From Didymodactylos carnosus (Eukaryota > Rotifera > Eurotatoria > Philodinida > Philodinidae), in assembly GCA_905250885.1 (NCBI GenBank), contig CAJNOQ010000288.1, positions 1-56,810 on the forward strand: a stretch of 56,810 nt of DNA, in the 5' to 3' direction. This document shows positions 11,217 to 27,809 of the stretch, in pieces. The translations under genes and the position numbers were made by a program. The stretch's first letter is position 1, and each line of letters begins with the position of its first letter. Under the pieces are notes generated by a model. It saw only the letters and a program-made list of their open reading frames with translations. It ran no database searches and was not told the DNA's origin.

Positions 11217-14200
11217 TTACAGATATAAACTAGCCGCAAATACAATGTCTCGTTTAATTTTTTGCGTTCCTAAAATAAATAATAGTTTCATTAAAGAATT
11301 AATTTCTACTTTTTTTCTTCTAACAATAATCTACCTTCAGTAAATTTTGCTTCCAATTCACTGTTTCCAATTGCTTTTGCTGCACAACACATTTGACGAA
11401 GTAATTCTTCCAATCGTCTTATACAACGTATGATGGAACCTGATTAACAGAGAAAAAGAGATATTTATAATACAAATTTTATTATTTTTCAATATTACCT
11501 TCGAATATTGTTGTCATTTTGCATATACTGGAAAAATTTTGTCCGTCAACCCATGCTTTAATAACATCCATCATATAAGGTTTAAAACTATCAACATATC
11601 GTTCTTCATCCATATCGATTTTTGATTCAATCGATACGCGAGCAACACGTCGAGCTGTTTCCTACATAAACAATAAATAAAAAGTGTTAACATCAACAAT
11701 AGAAGACTTAAAATGTTAAATAATGCAAAGATAGATTGACTCATCATTACCTGCATAAGTCTCAATGGTCCAGATAATTCTTGTGGTAATTTTGGCATTT
11801 CATTTGCTTTTTCTTGAAATACAAAACAACTTAATAGTGCACAAGCTTGACTAACATTCAAATCATTAAATACACCATTGAATAATAATTCAGTTAACAC
11901 TAATTCATCACCGGTATCAATTTCACATGCCACTCGTCCTTTCATATCAATGACATCTGATGAACTACAATAACCAAGACGTCTTAATACACGTTTAAAT
12001 CGTTTCAAATCGCCAATTTGCAGTAATGAACGAGCTTTTTTCAACTCAGCTTTTGCTTCCAAAACTTGTTTTTCTAAATTTGCTTTTTTCTCATATAAAT
12101 CATATAATTGTTTCAAATTAATATCTTTATTTAATGGATGATCATTTAGTCTTGTTTGTAAAGATGTCATCTGTTTAACGCACGATTGCATATCCGCCGA
12201 TTTGATTCCCATATCTTTCACCGGATCAAGCAATGGTAAACCGTACGGATTTCGACGTTTAATTTCCTAAATAAATGTAAAAAAAGTAATTCAATAAACA
12301 AAATTCATTATTACTACAATTTTTTATCTTCATCCAGATATTTACCTGTAATGATTTTAATACGCTTTGTCTAGCTTCTTTCGATCTCAAATCGTCTGGT
12401 AGATAAACTCTCATTGTGCTGACATCTCGTATAAGTATATGTTGTATTGGAATAGCCTACAAATAACAAAATTCTATCACAATAACGTCTGAGTGTTTTA
12501 TACGACCAATGTATACCTTCATTTCTCCTTTTTCATTCAATGGACAAGGTTGAAGGTCAGCGGTTAATTTTTGAGCAGCACTTTCACATGTTAAATGTGC
12601 TAACACATCAATAACATAGGTCGGCTAAAAATGGAATTTTTTTTTTATCTATAATAACGTTTAACACAGTTTAATCTAACAAACCTTTTCGCCTGGTTTC
12701 TTGTGAAAATTTAATACGACACACCAGTCAAAATTTAAATTACCGCATTTGACCTATAGAAAAATTCTTAGGAAAAAACATTCATTTTATTAGTGAAAGA
12801 CAACTTACTGTAACTAATCGACCAGGCTGTAAAAATGGCAACAAATATTTCGGTTCACTAATCATTACCGACATTTGATCTTGAACTGATTCTAATTTCT
12901 TTTTTAATTTATAATAACGTGCTACTTCCTCTTCACGATCAATAGCTAATGCATCATATTGTTTTTCACAACTTTTTAATTCTAAACAGATAAAAAATTG
13001 ATTAGAATGATGAAAAACGACGATGAATCGTTTATAGAAAACATTTTTACACACAAAAAAAGATAACATAGTGGAATGACATACTTTCATATAAACCTGG
13101 GATAGATGAAAAATGTTGAAATTGATAAAATGATCTTTCAAGCATAAATTCTGGATTGATGCCTTCCACACGTAATAAATTCAACACCATATTATATGTT
13201 AATTTAAATGCACTATTCAAGGCATCTGCTTTCCCCTTCAAAATAAAACAATTCAACACATTAAACATAAAAATAAAATCATTCTAATTCTAAACGAGTT
13301 ATACCTTAACAATTTCTTTTGCTGTTGTTGGACTCATTCTTTCATCAATTATCAGTATGACAATACCACGTTCATCTTTTCCACGACGACCAGCTCGACC
13401 ACTCATTTGAATATATTCACCCGATGTTATCCATCGAAGTTCTTTGCCATCAAATTTTCTAGCAGCTGTAAACAGAACTGTTCGCGCAGGCATATTAAGA
13501 CCCATAGCAAATGTTTCTGTAGCAAATAATGCCTGAAAAAAAAAATGACACAATTCATACCAATATGATTGATTAAATCTAATAAACAAACCTTAATTAA
13601 ACCTTCACCAAATAAAATTTCAATTGTTTCTTTAATAATTGGTAAAAGACCGGAATGATGAATGCCAATGCCTTTTCTAAGTAACGGTAAAACACTTAAA
13701 ATCTAAAAAATAATTGGTACACTTATTCTTATGAAATTACATTAATTTTCACAACTTACTTGTGGAAGTTTTTTATCTTCATCCGAGAGAAGATCAATAG
13801 CATTGTTAAATACTTCTTCCACTAAACGTTTTTCATCTTCTAAACAATTGAACAAGGAGGAAAATTAGCAATGTGAAAAATAACAAAAGAAATAGTTAGA
13901 TGTTTACCTGAATTAAAATCTAATTTTGCTGTGGCAAGAGCAAATTGTTCACAATCTTTTTTACTAAAACTAAATACAATAACGGGCGCTAAATTTCGTT
14001 CCATAATCATTTTAACAATTTTAAAACAATTTGTATCACCTAAAAAACAATTTTACATTTGTGTTAATCACTTATTTTTATTTTTAACAATTATATAGTA
14101 CTTTTGAAACCACCACGTTTTCCACGTTTATCGCCTTTGGCTGCATCTCCAACATCACGTAATGTAGCCATTGCCGAACTAAAATTGTCTTCACGAAATT

Positions 14201-16529
14201 TGCCCTACAAAATAAAAGCAAATTTTAGTCATTTCATCATATTGTTCATAAGCTTTTTGTATGAGTACTGTTTCATCAACGACTAAGTGTAATCCTTCAG
14301 CACCGGCCGGATAAATATAATGATGTAATGGTACTGGACGCATATCAGTATAAACAACGTGACAAGGCTAAAAGTAACAACAGAACTTTGACAATATTCT
14401 ATATAAGAATTGAAATAAATTTTATACTTGATTATGAAGAAATGATATCCATTCAGCAAATTGTCTAGCATTTGGTACGGTTGCTGATAAAAATACATAA
14501 TGAACATTATCTGGTAATAATATGATTGTTTCTTCCCATATAACACCACGTTCTGAAAACAAAAATGACAAATATAAACTAGAGGTACGTTCAACAGGTA
14601 TCGTCGTTACCTTTATCTCTCAAATAATGGATTTCATCAAAAATTACCCATGCTACTTCTCGTGTTATTTCTGATCCTCGATATAACATACTTCTTAAAA
14701 TCTGTAAAAGATAAATGTGTAACATTAGACAAATTGATGAATACTTATTTGCTATAAAATACAAACTTCAGTAGTCATAATCAGACAGGATGCTGATGGA
14801 TTTATTGTCACATCACCGGTCATTAAACCAACATCTTTAAACTCTTCATGTAATTCACGGAATTTTTGATTACTCAATGCTTTTATTGGTGTTGTATAAA
14901 TAACACGTTGACGATCTCTCAACGCCATAGCAACAGCATATCTAAAAAATAAAAGAAAATAGTAGATAACTTCACACACTTTTCAATCTAAAATACATAC
15001 TCTGCTACCACGGTTTTTCCCGCCGATGTGTGAGCTGATACAAGCACAGATTGATTATTTTGTAAACATCTTAATGCTTCGCGTTGAAATGGATCAAGAG
15101 GAAATTTATATTCTTTAGCTGGTTGTCCAACAAGAGCTTTCAATGGAGCATATTCTGAATTGGGTGGTAGAACTACCTAGCGTAAGAAAAAGACTCATAT
15201 AAAAATACCAGACTTGAAGACAAACTAGTTCACTCCTTACTTCGTGCAAACAGGATTCGATTGTTTCAACTGTATGAATTTTCATACGAGGTATGTTTTC
15301 AAAGAAACTGAAAAAAAAAGGAACAATATTCGTATTAAGGGAGGTTAAGACCATAAGCTTTGTTAATTCTTAGCGTAATTATTGATGCTGAACACAAACC
15401 TGATATTCATTTGGGACCATGGGAATTTTTATTACCTGTGAGAGGCTCACCGGATCATTTCAATTTAAAGGTATCTCTCCACCCGTTTTCGACTCTTCGT
15501 AAAATCTCTGCCTAAGTAAACCAAAACTTGATAAAGAGTTCGTATTTTCAAGATAGATGAAAAAGTCTTGTGGGTACTTTTCCTTTTTTTGTACCAACTC
15601 TTTATCTATCATCCTTCCCGAGGTTTTGAGAAAACTCAGTTTTTCACTGGCATTCATTACGATCCGAAAATACGAACTCTTTTGGTACTTCTGGCTCATT
15701 TTTGGTAGTGATTTTACGAAGAGGTGGAGGAATACCTTTAATAGGTTCTTATACCGCCAGTTCGTAAAGCAACTTCAGTTATACATTGAGAGAAATTTTA
15801 GATCTACCAAATGAGTTTATGCTGAAGTAAAAAAGCTTCAAAAAATGAAGGAAAACACGAAGATGCACGAATAATGGTTCTCTAACTCAGCATAAATTCA
15901 TTCGACAGGTCTAAAGTTTCTTTCGTATATGCAACTCAAGTTGCTCTAAAAACTGGCGGTTTCAAAGCCTTTCAAACTGAAACGATCAAATGAGTCTCTA
16001 GAGGAACGTAGTAAAAAGTCCCATAGTCTCAAATGAATATCAGGTTCGTGATCAACATTAAGAACTACTCTAGAAAAACTAATTTAAATCAAAAAAGTTT
16101 TTGATCATTCAGAAAGATTCCCTCGTTAGCTGTAGATTAGACATAAAAAACTAAGTTCTTACCTTCCTGTTTCAGCAAGTAACTCGGCTCTAATTCGCTT
16201 TGTATTTTCTCCATAATCATCGTCATCCTCGTTCGGACGTTTTTCAGGTGAATTTCCTAATAATCCTTCATCGTTCAGATCGTCCAAGAATTTTTGTGAT
16301 TCTCTAAAAAATGAAGGATAAAAATTGTTCACAGTATTTTTCGAAGATAAATAATTTACTTTTGCTCATCTGTTGTCGGATCAACGACTGTAGTGACACA
16401 TGTTGTGATCGTTTTTTCTTTTACGATGGTAATACTTCTAGTTGAAGCGACGGCTGTAGATTCATTTTCATCAATAATAATTTCACTGGGTTCTTGTTCG
16501 AAAACATCAAATAATGCATTGTCACTCAT
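11217..16529 (-). CDS. MTR4: MTR4 exosome-associated DExH RNA helicase
   Basis: Orthologue of MTR4/SKIV2L2 (MTREX), the nuclear 3'-5' RNA helicase that feeds RNAs to the exosome as part of TRAMP- and NEXT-type complexes. Twenty-two exons: 16529-16360, 16303-16163, 15307-15241, 15176-15001, 14941-14767, 14701-14611, 14552-14428, 14367-14269, 14204-14102, 14039-13908, 13839-13760, 13702-13592, 13532-13305, 13235-13085, 12981-12809, 12753-12685, 12624-12517, 12456-12346, 12266-11751, 11661-11499, 11439-11335, 11269-11217. They sum to 3147 bases, 1048 aa (human about 1042). Visible motifs: Walker A AHTSAGKT (residues about 174-181), DEIH (about 265-268), SAT in exon 7, [10 protein letters not shown] (about 532-541), then the arch region and a C-terminal helical domain ending [13 protein letters not shown], as in animal orthologues. 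The N-terminus ([10 protein letters not shown]) is acidic and poorly conserved, as usual. Introns are about 50-70 bases except intron 2, which carries a transposon of about 0.7 kb. No disruption seen. Confidence 0.95.
15380..16065. mobile_element. Foldback transposon inside MTR4 intron 2
   Basis: The ends are inverted repeats of about 70 bases (15380-15450 and 15990-16065), both containing AACCTGATATTCATTTG on one strand or the other. Inside are two further inverted-repeat pairs: 15465-15552 against 15663-15742 (sharing GATTTTACGAAGAG and AATACGAACTCTTT), and 15753-15830 against 15885-15960 (sharing ACCGCCAGTT and AATTTATGCTGAG-like ends). There is no transposase frame. It sits wholly within the intron and leaves both splice sites intact. 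Confidence 0.7.
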
Positions 16530-17022
16530 GATTTCGATCTAAAATAAATTCATGTGAAGAAATATGACAAATTTGATCAACAGTAACAAATCTTAGACGT
16601 TTTTCAGGTCTACATAAATATAAAAAGTTGAAGAAAAAATTAAATCTGTTTACTTCATAGTATCTGCACGAAAAATATTACATTTAATTAATCTGATCAA
16701 CAGGTAGTTATTGAAAAAAACTATAGATCATTCTAATAAAAATAACTGATCAGTTGTATTCACTTTAGACGAACGTCAATTTTTCCACGTTCGAAAAAAA
16801 AAATGCTTTAGATCTCGAAAGATTATCTGACAAAATATAACTGAAAATAATCAATCTATGTAGAAAAACGTGACAGAATCTGTCTTTTACACAATATTTA
16901 AATCCACAATAAGTTTGTAAATTACACAAAAAATTTTCTTTGAGATATAAATGTGCACGGTGTACAATAAATGTAAGTTAAACGGCCTGCCGTCTACTTG
17001 CCACAATGTTTTATTAATCACT
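16530..17022. other. Spacer between MTR4 and CDC45
   Basis: 493 bases that hold the MTR4 promoter and 5' UTR and the CDC45 3' UTR, since both genes run leftwards. AT-rich. AATAAA-like hexamers occur on the minus strand near 17.0 kb. No other feature recognised. Confidence 0.5.
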
Positions 17023-19097
17023 TTATTTTGCCAATACGAGAGTGAGTGCATCGATAAATTTTTGATAATGTTGTTCTTGTAATAAGAATACTGAATGATC
17101 AAAAAAAACAAAACGTCCTACATTCCCACAGCGTTGATCAGCATTTTCAAACGCAGTAGCAAAATAATTTCCGGGTACACTATGGTGAGTACTCATTTGT
17201 GGTATGCCAACAATAATATAAATTAATTCTTGATTATCACCGGTCGTCCGATTACCAACGGTGGTCAGTGAAAAAGGAGCAACTAATACCAATGGTAAAC
17301 GTAATGTTGTTGATGTTTTAGAATTAATTGATTTATAACAGACAAATGTCTGCAAGACTTTTCGTGCAAATACATATGTTTGGTATGGATGAGTAAAAAA
17401 ATAACATGACGATGATGCCGAGTCAGTAGAAGTATTGGCTGATGAATTAAACATATTTTGATCAAATTTTAATTGAATGAATGGTACCGTATTATCGTAT
17501 AACAAATATTTATCCGATTGTAATAGTGTATCCATCAAATATTGTGTTTTAGTTAAATATGATTTTTCTAATTCAATTCCGTTTAAATATATTGTCGTAT
17601 TTTGATGATTCAAAGAATGCAATGCCAATGAAAATCGTTCAGTTAGATCCACCATTGTTGATGAACTAGATGAGGTAGTATTTGCTGTTTGTAACGTAGC
17701 CATTGTTGAATATACAATATCTTGTGGACACAATTTCATCGAGAAACCACTCGATGCAATAAACGTTGGTAACATGATTGTTGACGTTGTATATTTATAT
17801 TTTTCTTGAATACGTTTTTCTAATATTTGTTTTTTTAAATCGGTTTTATAACTGACATCCATATCACGATAATATTGTTCATATTCACGTTTTGGAATAC
17901 CTAAATCGGCTAGAAATTCTTTCAATCGTTGTTGACCTTTTGATGACCATAATTTAAATAGTAATAACATATCCTGTGAATGTTTTATACTCTCATATAA
18001 TGTCCAATGACGAAGTAAATGAAAATTAACATCTTCATCAAATTTTATATTAAAACAATCCATCGATAATTTCATTGTATTTGTTGGATCATCGTTACTA
18101 CTGCTGTTACTAGTGCTATTATGATATAATTGATGATTTAAACGTAATACATGAGTATGTAATAGATTTATCTGTTCCATATAAAAATCACGATCAATTC
18201 TACTATGTAACAATTGTTCGGTAACACCAATAATGGCATACCTAAAACATGAAGGAAAAGATTTTCACTTGACTAATCAAAGTTAGTTTTAATGTTGATC
18301 TTTTTTGTAAAATTGAATTAGAAAGTTACTCTAGGTTGAAAACTCATTCGTATAAAAACTTAACATTTGTGAAAATGGGCTACAATAAACAATATTACCT
18401 ACCAAAGTAAATCATTTGTATCTTTGGATAAAACCCATGCCAGATCAAACATAATTAATGCTGACGAATATGAGTGTGAATGATAACGATAATAATCAAA
18501 TAGTAGTTCGTCTCGTTTTTTTAACCATTGACGTTTTAATCGTTTTTGATTTACTTCCGAAAATTGATCAACGTCATCCAAAAATGATTCCCTGTTATCA
18601 TCATCGTTCTCTGCGTCGGAATTGTTCTCTTGATTTTCTTCTTCATCGTCATATTTTTCATGAAATAAACTTTCATAATCTGGAACACGTTTTTTTTCAT
18701 TTTCAATTTTTGTTGGTAATACAATTAAACGTATTTGTTTTGCATCATAAACGTTTCGATGATCAAAATTCCTTAAACTATCCAATACGAACAAAACAGC
18801 ATCATTTGTCAATGATAAAAAATCGTACAAATCTAGTGTGGCGCCGCAATTAATTAAAACAATACATTTAACATCTTTATTTGTTGATGATGTATGTTGC
18901 ATATAACCATTTTCTAAATCATATTTATATAGTACAGGGATACATGTGTATGTTAAATGTTCACATTGCAATAAATGCTGAAATATTTTCCAGGCACATA
19001 GACTATCAACATCTAAATGAACGAATATTACTATACGACGCTGTTGTTTGATGATATAATCAAAAAATTCACGTTTAAGATCACGAATAAATACCAT
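17023..19097 (-). CDS. CDC45: CDC45 replication initiation factor
   Basis: Orthologue of CDC45, the C of the CMG (CDC45-MCM2-7-GINS) replicative helicase. Two exons, 19097-18403 and 18241-17023, sum to 1914 bases (637 aa). The donor must be GTAGGT after CTTTG, because the alternative one four bases on would create a stop. Conserved blocks: DVDSLCAWKI (residues 29-38, equivalent to DVDALCACKI in human), an INCGA block, ALIMFDLAWVLSKD, FKLWSSKGQQRLKEFLADLGIP and a C-terminal FFDHSVF segment where human has FDLSVI. CDC45 belongs to the DHH phosphoesterase fold but is not catalytic. The protein is about 70 residues longer than human. Extra length is seen in an acidic Asp/Glu/Asn tract (about residues 160-190, also acidic in human) and in Ser/Thr/Asn-rich inserts in the second half. 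GTG at 19106 could extend the frame by three codons, but ATG at 19097 is the natural start. Confidence 0.93.
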
Positions 19098-20624
19098 ATT
19101 GTTCACATAAAGAATATAATCTAAAATTTAAAATTTGAAGTTATGAATTCAAGCTGTTATAGCAATGCATCCACTGATAACGTCATTAGGAGTAGTAAAC
19201 TTTAACACTTCTTCGTTAAATCGACTATCCCGAAATAAAACATAGCTGCTAATCAGGTGTCAATGATTGTGAGCAAAAATGCTGCTATGCTCAGAATAAA
19301 CTGCAAGAAAGTGGTAATAGTTTAGAGAGTTTTTATATTACGGCTAGAAATATGCAATTCTGATCTGCTAACTCAAAGAAAAAGTTATAAAAGTTCAAAC
19401 TATATCGTTTTTACTCCGTCCAAGTCATATCCTTACAAATATCTTGTTTTTCACTGCTATCAATGTTTTCTAAACAGGTTTAGAAAAATGGTCTAAATTG
19501 TGCAAGATCTGTATGCAATAGAAGGAAAAAAATCGAAAGTAAATCCGAAGATACTCTGCCATAAATGTGTCGAATCGTGAAATAATCGCCATTGAAACGT
19601 ATTTTGTGCCCCTGCTTATTTATAAAAGGCACTCTTTGCCATAGAAAGACGAAATAAAGGATAAAACTTCAGCTCAACTTTAATTGTTTAATATTGCAAA
19701 AAGGAAACAGCAGTTAGGAATTGAACTTACGGATCATCTCTTACTCAGTTGCAGCTAGATACTAGCAGAGTATTATCTAAATCTTAGATAAAAATCCTAC
19801 ACTTTTTATTTCTAGGATTATAGCCAATTTTCATTGTACACTTTATCGCTACATTAAGTTCAACAACTGATTATTTGTTAAAAGAAGTTATATCTACCAA
19901 AAATGGCCGCTGATTTTCAAAGGCAAGCAAAAAAAGTAATTCGTATTGAATAAATTGATCAATCACTTTCTTCGACGAGATGCCGCCTATATATGCCTAG
20001 CCTAATCCGTTTTCAACTTTTTTCTTATTTTCTGACAAAATCTGTTTTTATTATGAGGCTTCGTTGACACTTGAGTTACGAGGTGGTTTTTATTACTAGA
20101 AACAAGCAACTAAAGTTGAGAAATTTTCATTATGTGGTCAGCCATATTTGGCCTCTACACATTTCTTCTGGGAACTAGCTTTCAACAACTGCTGAAGTTA
20201 CCTGCTATTGACAGCTGCTATTGGCAGGTAACTTCTTACAACGTTAACTATTATTTTTAAATAAATAAAAAGGATGCTGTAATACGTATGGTCTAGCAAT
20301 CGACCGATAATACGACAGTGCATAAGTAGTGTAAACTTGATTAAACACGTTTCCTTATTATCCTGAGGTCGACTCGTAGCAATCAGAAAAGTAGTAAATT
20401 CAGAATGGCGACAGAAAAAGAGGCGTTTGTTTTGACAAGAATCAACAGGTCAGCTAGATAGATTGAGAAATAATGAGCTGATTACTATAAATCCTTTAAA
20501 TTCCAACAGTATAGTTTTCTACTTCATTTCCTGCCCTAATTCTTTACTTTAAAAAACTAGTGCTTTCAAAGCAACAGTTAGGTTGTTGTCGTTGCATTTT
20601 AACATAAGTAATTTATATGTTCAG
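19098..20624. other. Divergent CDC45/DZANK1 promoter region
   Basis: 1.5 kb between the start codons of two divergent genes, so both promoters should lie here. Apart from the short inverted repeat at 20194-20235 I see no repeat, no RNA gene and no convincing exon. Confidence 0.5.
20194..20235. repeat. 12-base perfect inverted repeat
   Basis: GAAGTTACCTGC (20194-20205) and GCAGGTAACTTC (20224-20235) flank an 18-base spacer. It lies about 400 bases upstream of the DZANK1 start. It could be a small transposon remnant or a regulatory palindrome; nothing favours one reading. Confidence 0.6.
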
Positions 20625-23887
<3,263 letters not shown>

Positions 23888-25566
23888 AAAGGCAGAATAT
23901 TCAATAAGTAATAAGCATTAAGGTCAAATACAAAATGGTCTCATTTATGTTTTTTGTTTATCTGATATACATTCATATTTTGTGGATTGTATGCGTGGCA
24001 CACATTACTAATGTACAATGGAAAGCTTTTATTATAATTTTGTGTATGTGATTTTGTCTTTGTTGTCGTGGTCGTCTTCTTTTTGCATTCATAAGTGTTT
24101 TATCATTTCTAATTTAATATATATAGACGTGCTGTTTAGCTAATATTAATTTGATGATTTTCTTTTTCTATTTAAAATAATAATTGTTATGAATTTGTGT
24201 TTTTCACGTGTATGAAAAAATTTGTTTTCATTATTAGAAATGTTAGTCGACCTAGAATTTGAAGGGAACGTATAAAAAGTTGAAGTTCAATCGACGAAGC
24301 ATTGTATAGACTCAAACGACTGCACTAACTTTTCTGCAAAAAAAAAACCCCCTCAAATTTCAAAGAAAACTAGAATTAGTTTCGTAAACGTGTTTTGATA
24401 TAGCGATGATGACGGTATTTATTATTTTTACGATGGATTGAAATAAAACTTGTCTACTGGCAATCATTTAAAGACTCTCAAATCATATAATGTCTGATAT
24501 TTTTCGCCTTTTCTTTTATTCATAAGTATCGGACATTTTGTTTAATATAAAACAAGCAGCAATAAACAAATTTTTACTTTATCATTTAAAATACCTATGT
24601 TTCAATTCTAACAGTTGATAATTTGACAATGTTCCTCAATTGCGAAACAATATTTGGACTTAATCTTGTCAATGGCTCTAAGTAGAACAAAATATTTATT
24701 CAATGCACTTTATTGTACTTAATCATTTGTGTTCACTTAAAAGAACAAGTTTTTCGATAATAAATCGTAGGTATATTAGTGTAAGCCATACGATGTTCGT
24801 AATACGTTCGTCAATCTTGTAAAACATCTATTAAAATTGTGAGATATGGAAAAAGCATTACAAAGTGATGAAAATTCTGAACATATTGAGTTTTCTCATT
24901 TAGTTTGATACTATTTTTAGATACACGGTGATTTTGTTAATTACATTATAAACATTTACAGATACAACTAAATAACAAGATATTGTCTATCAAATGATGA
25001 AATAATCTTGTCAGATATTGCAAATATATTTTCCAATTTTGAAATACTGTTAGTCGACATTTTTTAAATTTTTTAACGTTCAAATCCCATTGTAGTCCTT
25101 TTTGTTTTTTGTCGCTTATAGTTCAGTAGAACGAACAATCATTTTCTTCATGTACCACAATAAGATACGAATAACAGTAGCTAATAAAATAGTAAGACAT
25201 TTATCGAAAATACGACAAAATATCTTTTCTCGCTTCCCATTTTATTTAGACACTTCTAGTGCAGCATAGACAATTTTCGTAAAAATTAGAGGTTAGTATC
25301 TTCTATTCATTAACTAAACTGGATTTTTAACTTTTAAAAATAGAATGCTGTGGTTAATATGTATGTGTGTGTGTCAATTGATGATGATAGTAATCAAACT
25401 ATATGAAAAATTTTACTGTTGAGTATAACGTAACTCGGACGACAATAGTGAATTGAATATACATACGGTTATTCAAAAAGTCTCTTTCTTTCTACAACAT
25501 TATAAATAAATTAAAAGAGAAAAAAAAAATGTTCTTTTATTTTGTACAATTGTATGATAACACATA

Positions 25567-25589
25567 TCTCTCTCTCTCTCTCTCTCTCT
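25567..25589. repeat. (TC)n microsatellite
   Basis: An uninterrupted run of about 11 TC units in otherwise unremarkable intergenic DNA. Confidence 0.9.
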
Positions 25590-27322
25590 TACCTGTTATA
25601 AAAATAATTTTGTCTTGCATTTTCTCTCCTTTTGCATAATGCTCATCATTGTATTGTACATGTCTGGTATGATAATATTTTCATCTCTGATTGCTAGTGT
25701 GCGTTGTTATTGTCATCATACGTGTCATAATATATGTCTATATACATGATGTCTGATTTGAAGTTTCAACTTTTTTTCTTTTCGAACAAGAGTAAAGAAC
25801 TCTAATGAAGGAAATCGTTTAAACACTACCATTCATTGCATATTGTCTACCGTGTTGATTATGACTGTTGAGAAGATGAAAAAAAAATCGAAAAGAAATA
25901 GATTTTCTTTTATATTTGTTGTTTGAGTGAGTTGTGTGATGTGAAAAAAAGAAGCCAAAAATAAACCGAAAAGCCGAAACACGTTTGTGTTGTATTATAA
26001 AGAAATTGAGAAAATTTTTTTTTTTCAAATAATACATATTTCGATTCTTTTTTTTGTCATCGCCAAAAAGCAAAAGAATTAACTTGTTGTTTTTAGCTAA
26101 GCAATAAAAAGAAATATTTTTTTCTTATTAAAAATAATTTAAATGTATTTATTATATTTTTATTATTTATTAATCATTATTATATATTCGGTAAGTATTT
26201 TGATTTGAAATAATATTTTTACATTTTTTTGTTGTTATTACTTATCAAACGTTTGCAATTAATTTATATTTTTCTAGTCTATGCTAACTGAACATTTCTA
26301 CTCTTGGAAAAGAACTTTTTGTGGGAAAACATTCATTAATTTTAGTCACTAATTGTATCATTGGTAATAATAGTACATTAATCGATAAATATCTTCTCAA
26401 TTTGTCTTATATAAAATGTTGTTCATTTTCAATTCAGCTCATCTCAACTGAAGTCCGTTAAAATTTCTTCTTCATTTATCCGTTCGCAATTTGTTCAATA
26501 TAATAGTATTTGCTTTACATTACAAAGCGTTTTAATATTCCTATAAATTGTCTTTCTTTCAATAATCAAATTTATATAGCTAAAATTAAACATGATTAGA
26601 AATAGATGCTCTCTTTGTTATGTTAAAAAAAAAAATCAAGTGTGATAATGTGATATCTACCTTTCAAAATTGTCATGCAAAAAACATTTTTATCAACATC
26701 ATTAAGTCAAAGAATCAAATTTAAATAAGAAAAAGAAAAAATGATATACTGATATTGATAGTTAGTTAAAAAAACTTATTGATAATCGTAAAAATACAGG
26801 ACAGTCAACTGGTGTGAGAGCTGGCTCTCAAATGGGGTTAGACGGTAAACATAAGAATATTGAACTTTTACATTTTTTTTTTATTTTTTATTTTTTTTAG
26901 TTGAATGTTCATAAGCTGAATACTATGTGCATTAAAAATAATTATCAGGTTCAAAGAACTAGAAGAAACGTTTCAATTCTTAAAAAATATCAGAAACGAG
27001 TCTACATTCTTTTTTCAAGAGTCATTAGGTTTGTGACTATACGCTTTCTCATTATCGATAGTTCGAAGCACTAGTTTTATCTCTAATGGTCTTTCTTTCA
27101 ACTGCTCTAAGATTAGATGATAATTTAGTTTTTGTAAATATTTTACTCTTCCTATGGATTCTCATAATAAATAAATAAATAATTAGTGAACCGTGGGTAA
27201 AGAAAAATCCGACCAAAGATTTACATTTTATAATATTATAATCTGCTGATCAAAATCAAGAAAAGTATTTACAAGAGAACAGTTTTTCAATTTTTTTTGA
27301 TGAAGTAATAAAACATTTAGTT

Positions 27323-27809
27323 TAAGATCACTTTTATTTATGAATTTTCTTGTGAACGAAAGTAGCCAGAGGATATTCGACGACAGATTTGTGTAGAGAG
27401 CACTTTGGAGTAACTAGACATATAATAAAAAAATTTTAATCTAAATTTAACCGAATTAAAAAGATGAGCTATTTATAATTTGAAAAGCCTAAAATTAGTT
27501 AAAAGTTCGTTCGGTACTTTACGGGAAAACTTCATAATCCGATCAAAAAAGGATCACAGAAATCTGCACAATGTTTCATTTTGATGAGAAAAATCTGCTT
27601 TCTCTTGCCGAATTATCAGAAAATGATTTTTAACTAATTTCAGGCTTTTCAAATTATAAACAGCTCATCTTTTTAATTCGGTTAAATTTAGATTAAAATT
27701 TTTTTATTATATGTCTAGTTACTCCAAAGTGCTCTCTACACTAATTTGTCGTTGAATATCTTCTAGCTACTTTCGTTTACAAGAAAATTCATAAATAATA
27801 GTGGTCTTA
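27323..27809. mobile_element. MITE with 180-base inverted arms
   Basis: Left arm 27323-27505 and right arm 27625-27809 are reverse complements around a spacer of about 120 bases. The inner 110 bases of the arms differ at about two places; the outer 75 differ at about eight. The ends read TAAGATCAC / GTGGTCTTA and sit in TA-rich flanks, so a TA target site is possible. No coding capacity. Confidence 0.8.

Noticed and set aside
15460-15814. Open frames on both strands in MTR4 intron 2
   Set aside because: Produced by the inverted-repeat element; no transposase motif.
18458-18853. Plus-strand frame of 131 codons
   Set aside because: Antisense shadow of CDC45 exon 1.
19690-19790. Possible tRNA-like segment with GTTCAATTCC on the minus strand
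   Set aside because: The D-arm and acceptor stem do not pair; no cloverleaf can be drawn.
25819-26073. Minus-strand frame of 84 codons
   Set aside because: Low-complexity Lys/Phe/His-rich translation of AT-rich DNA.
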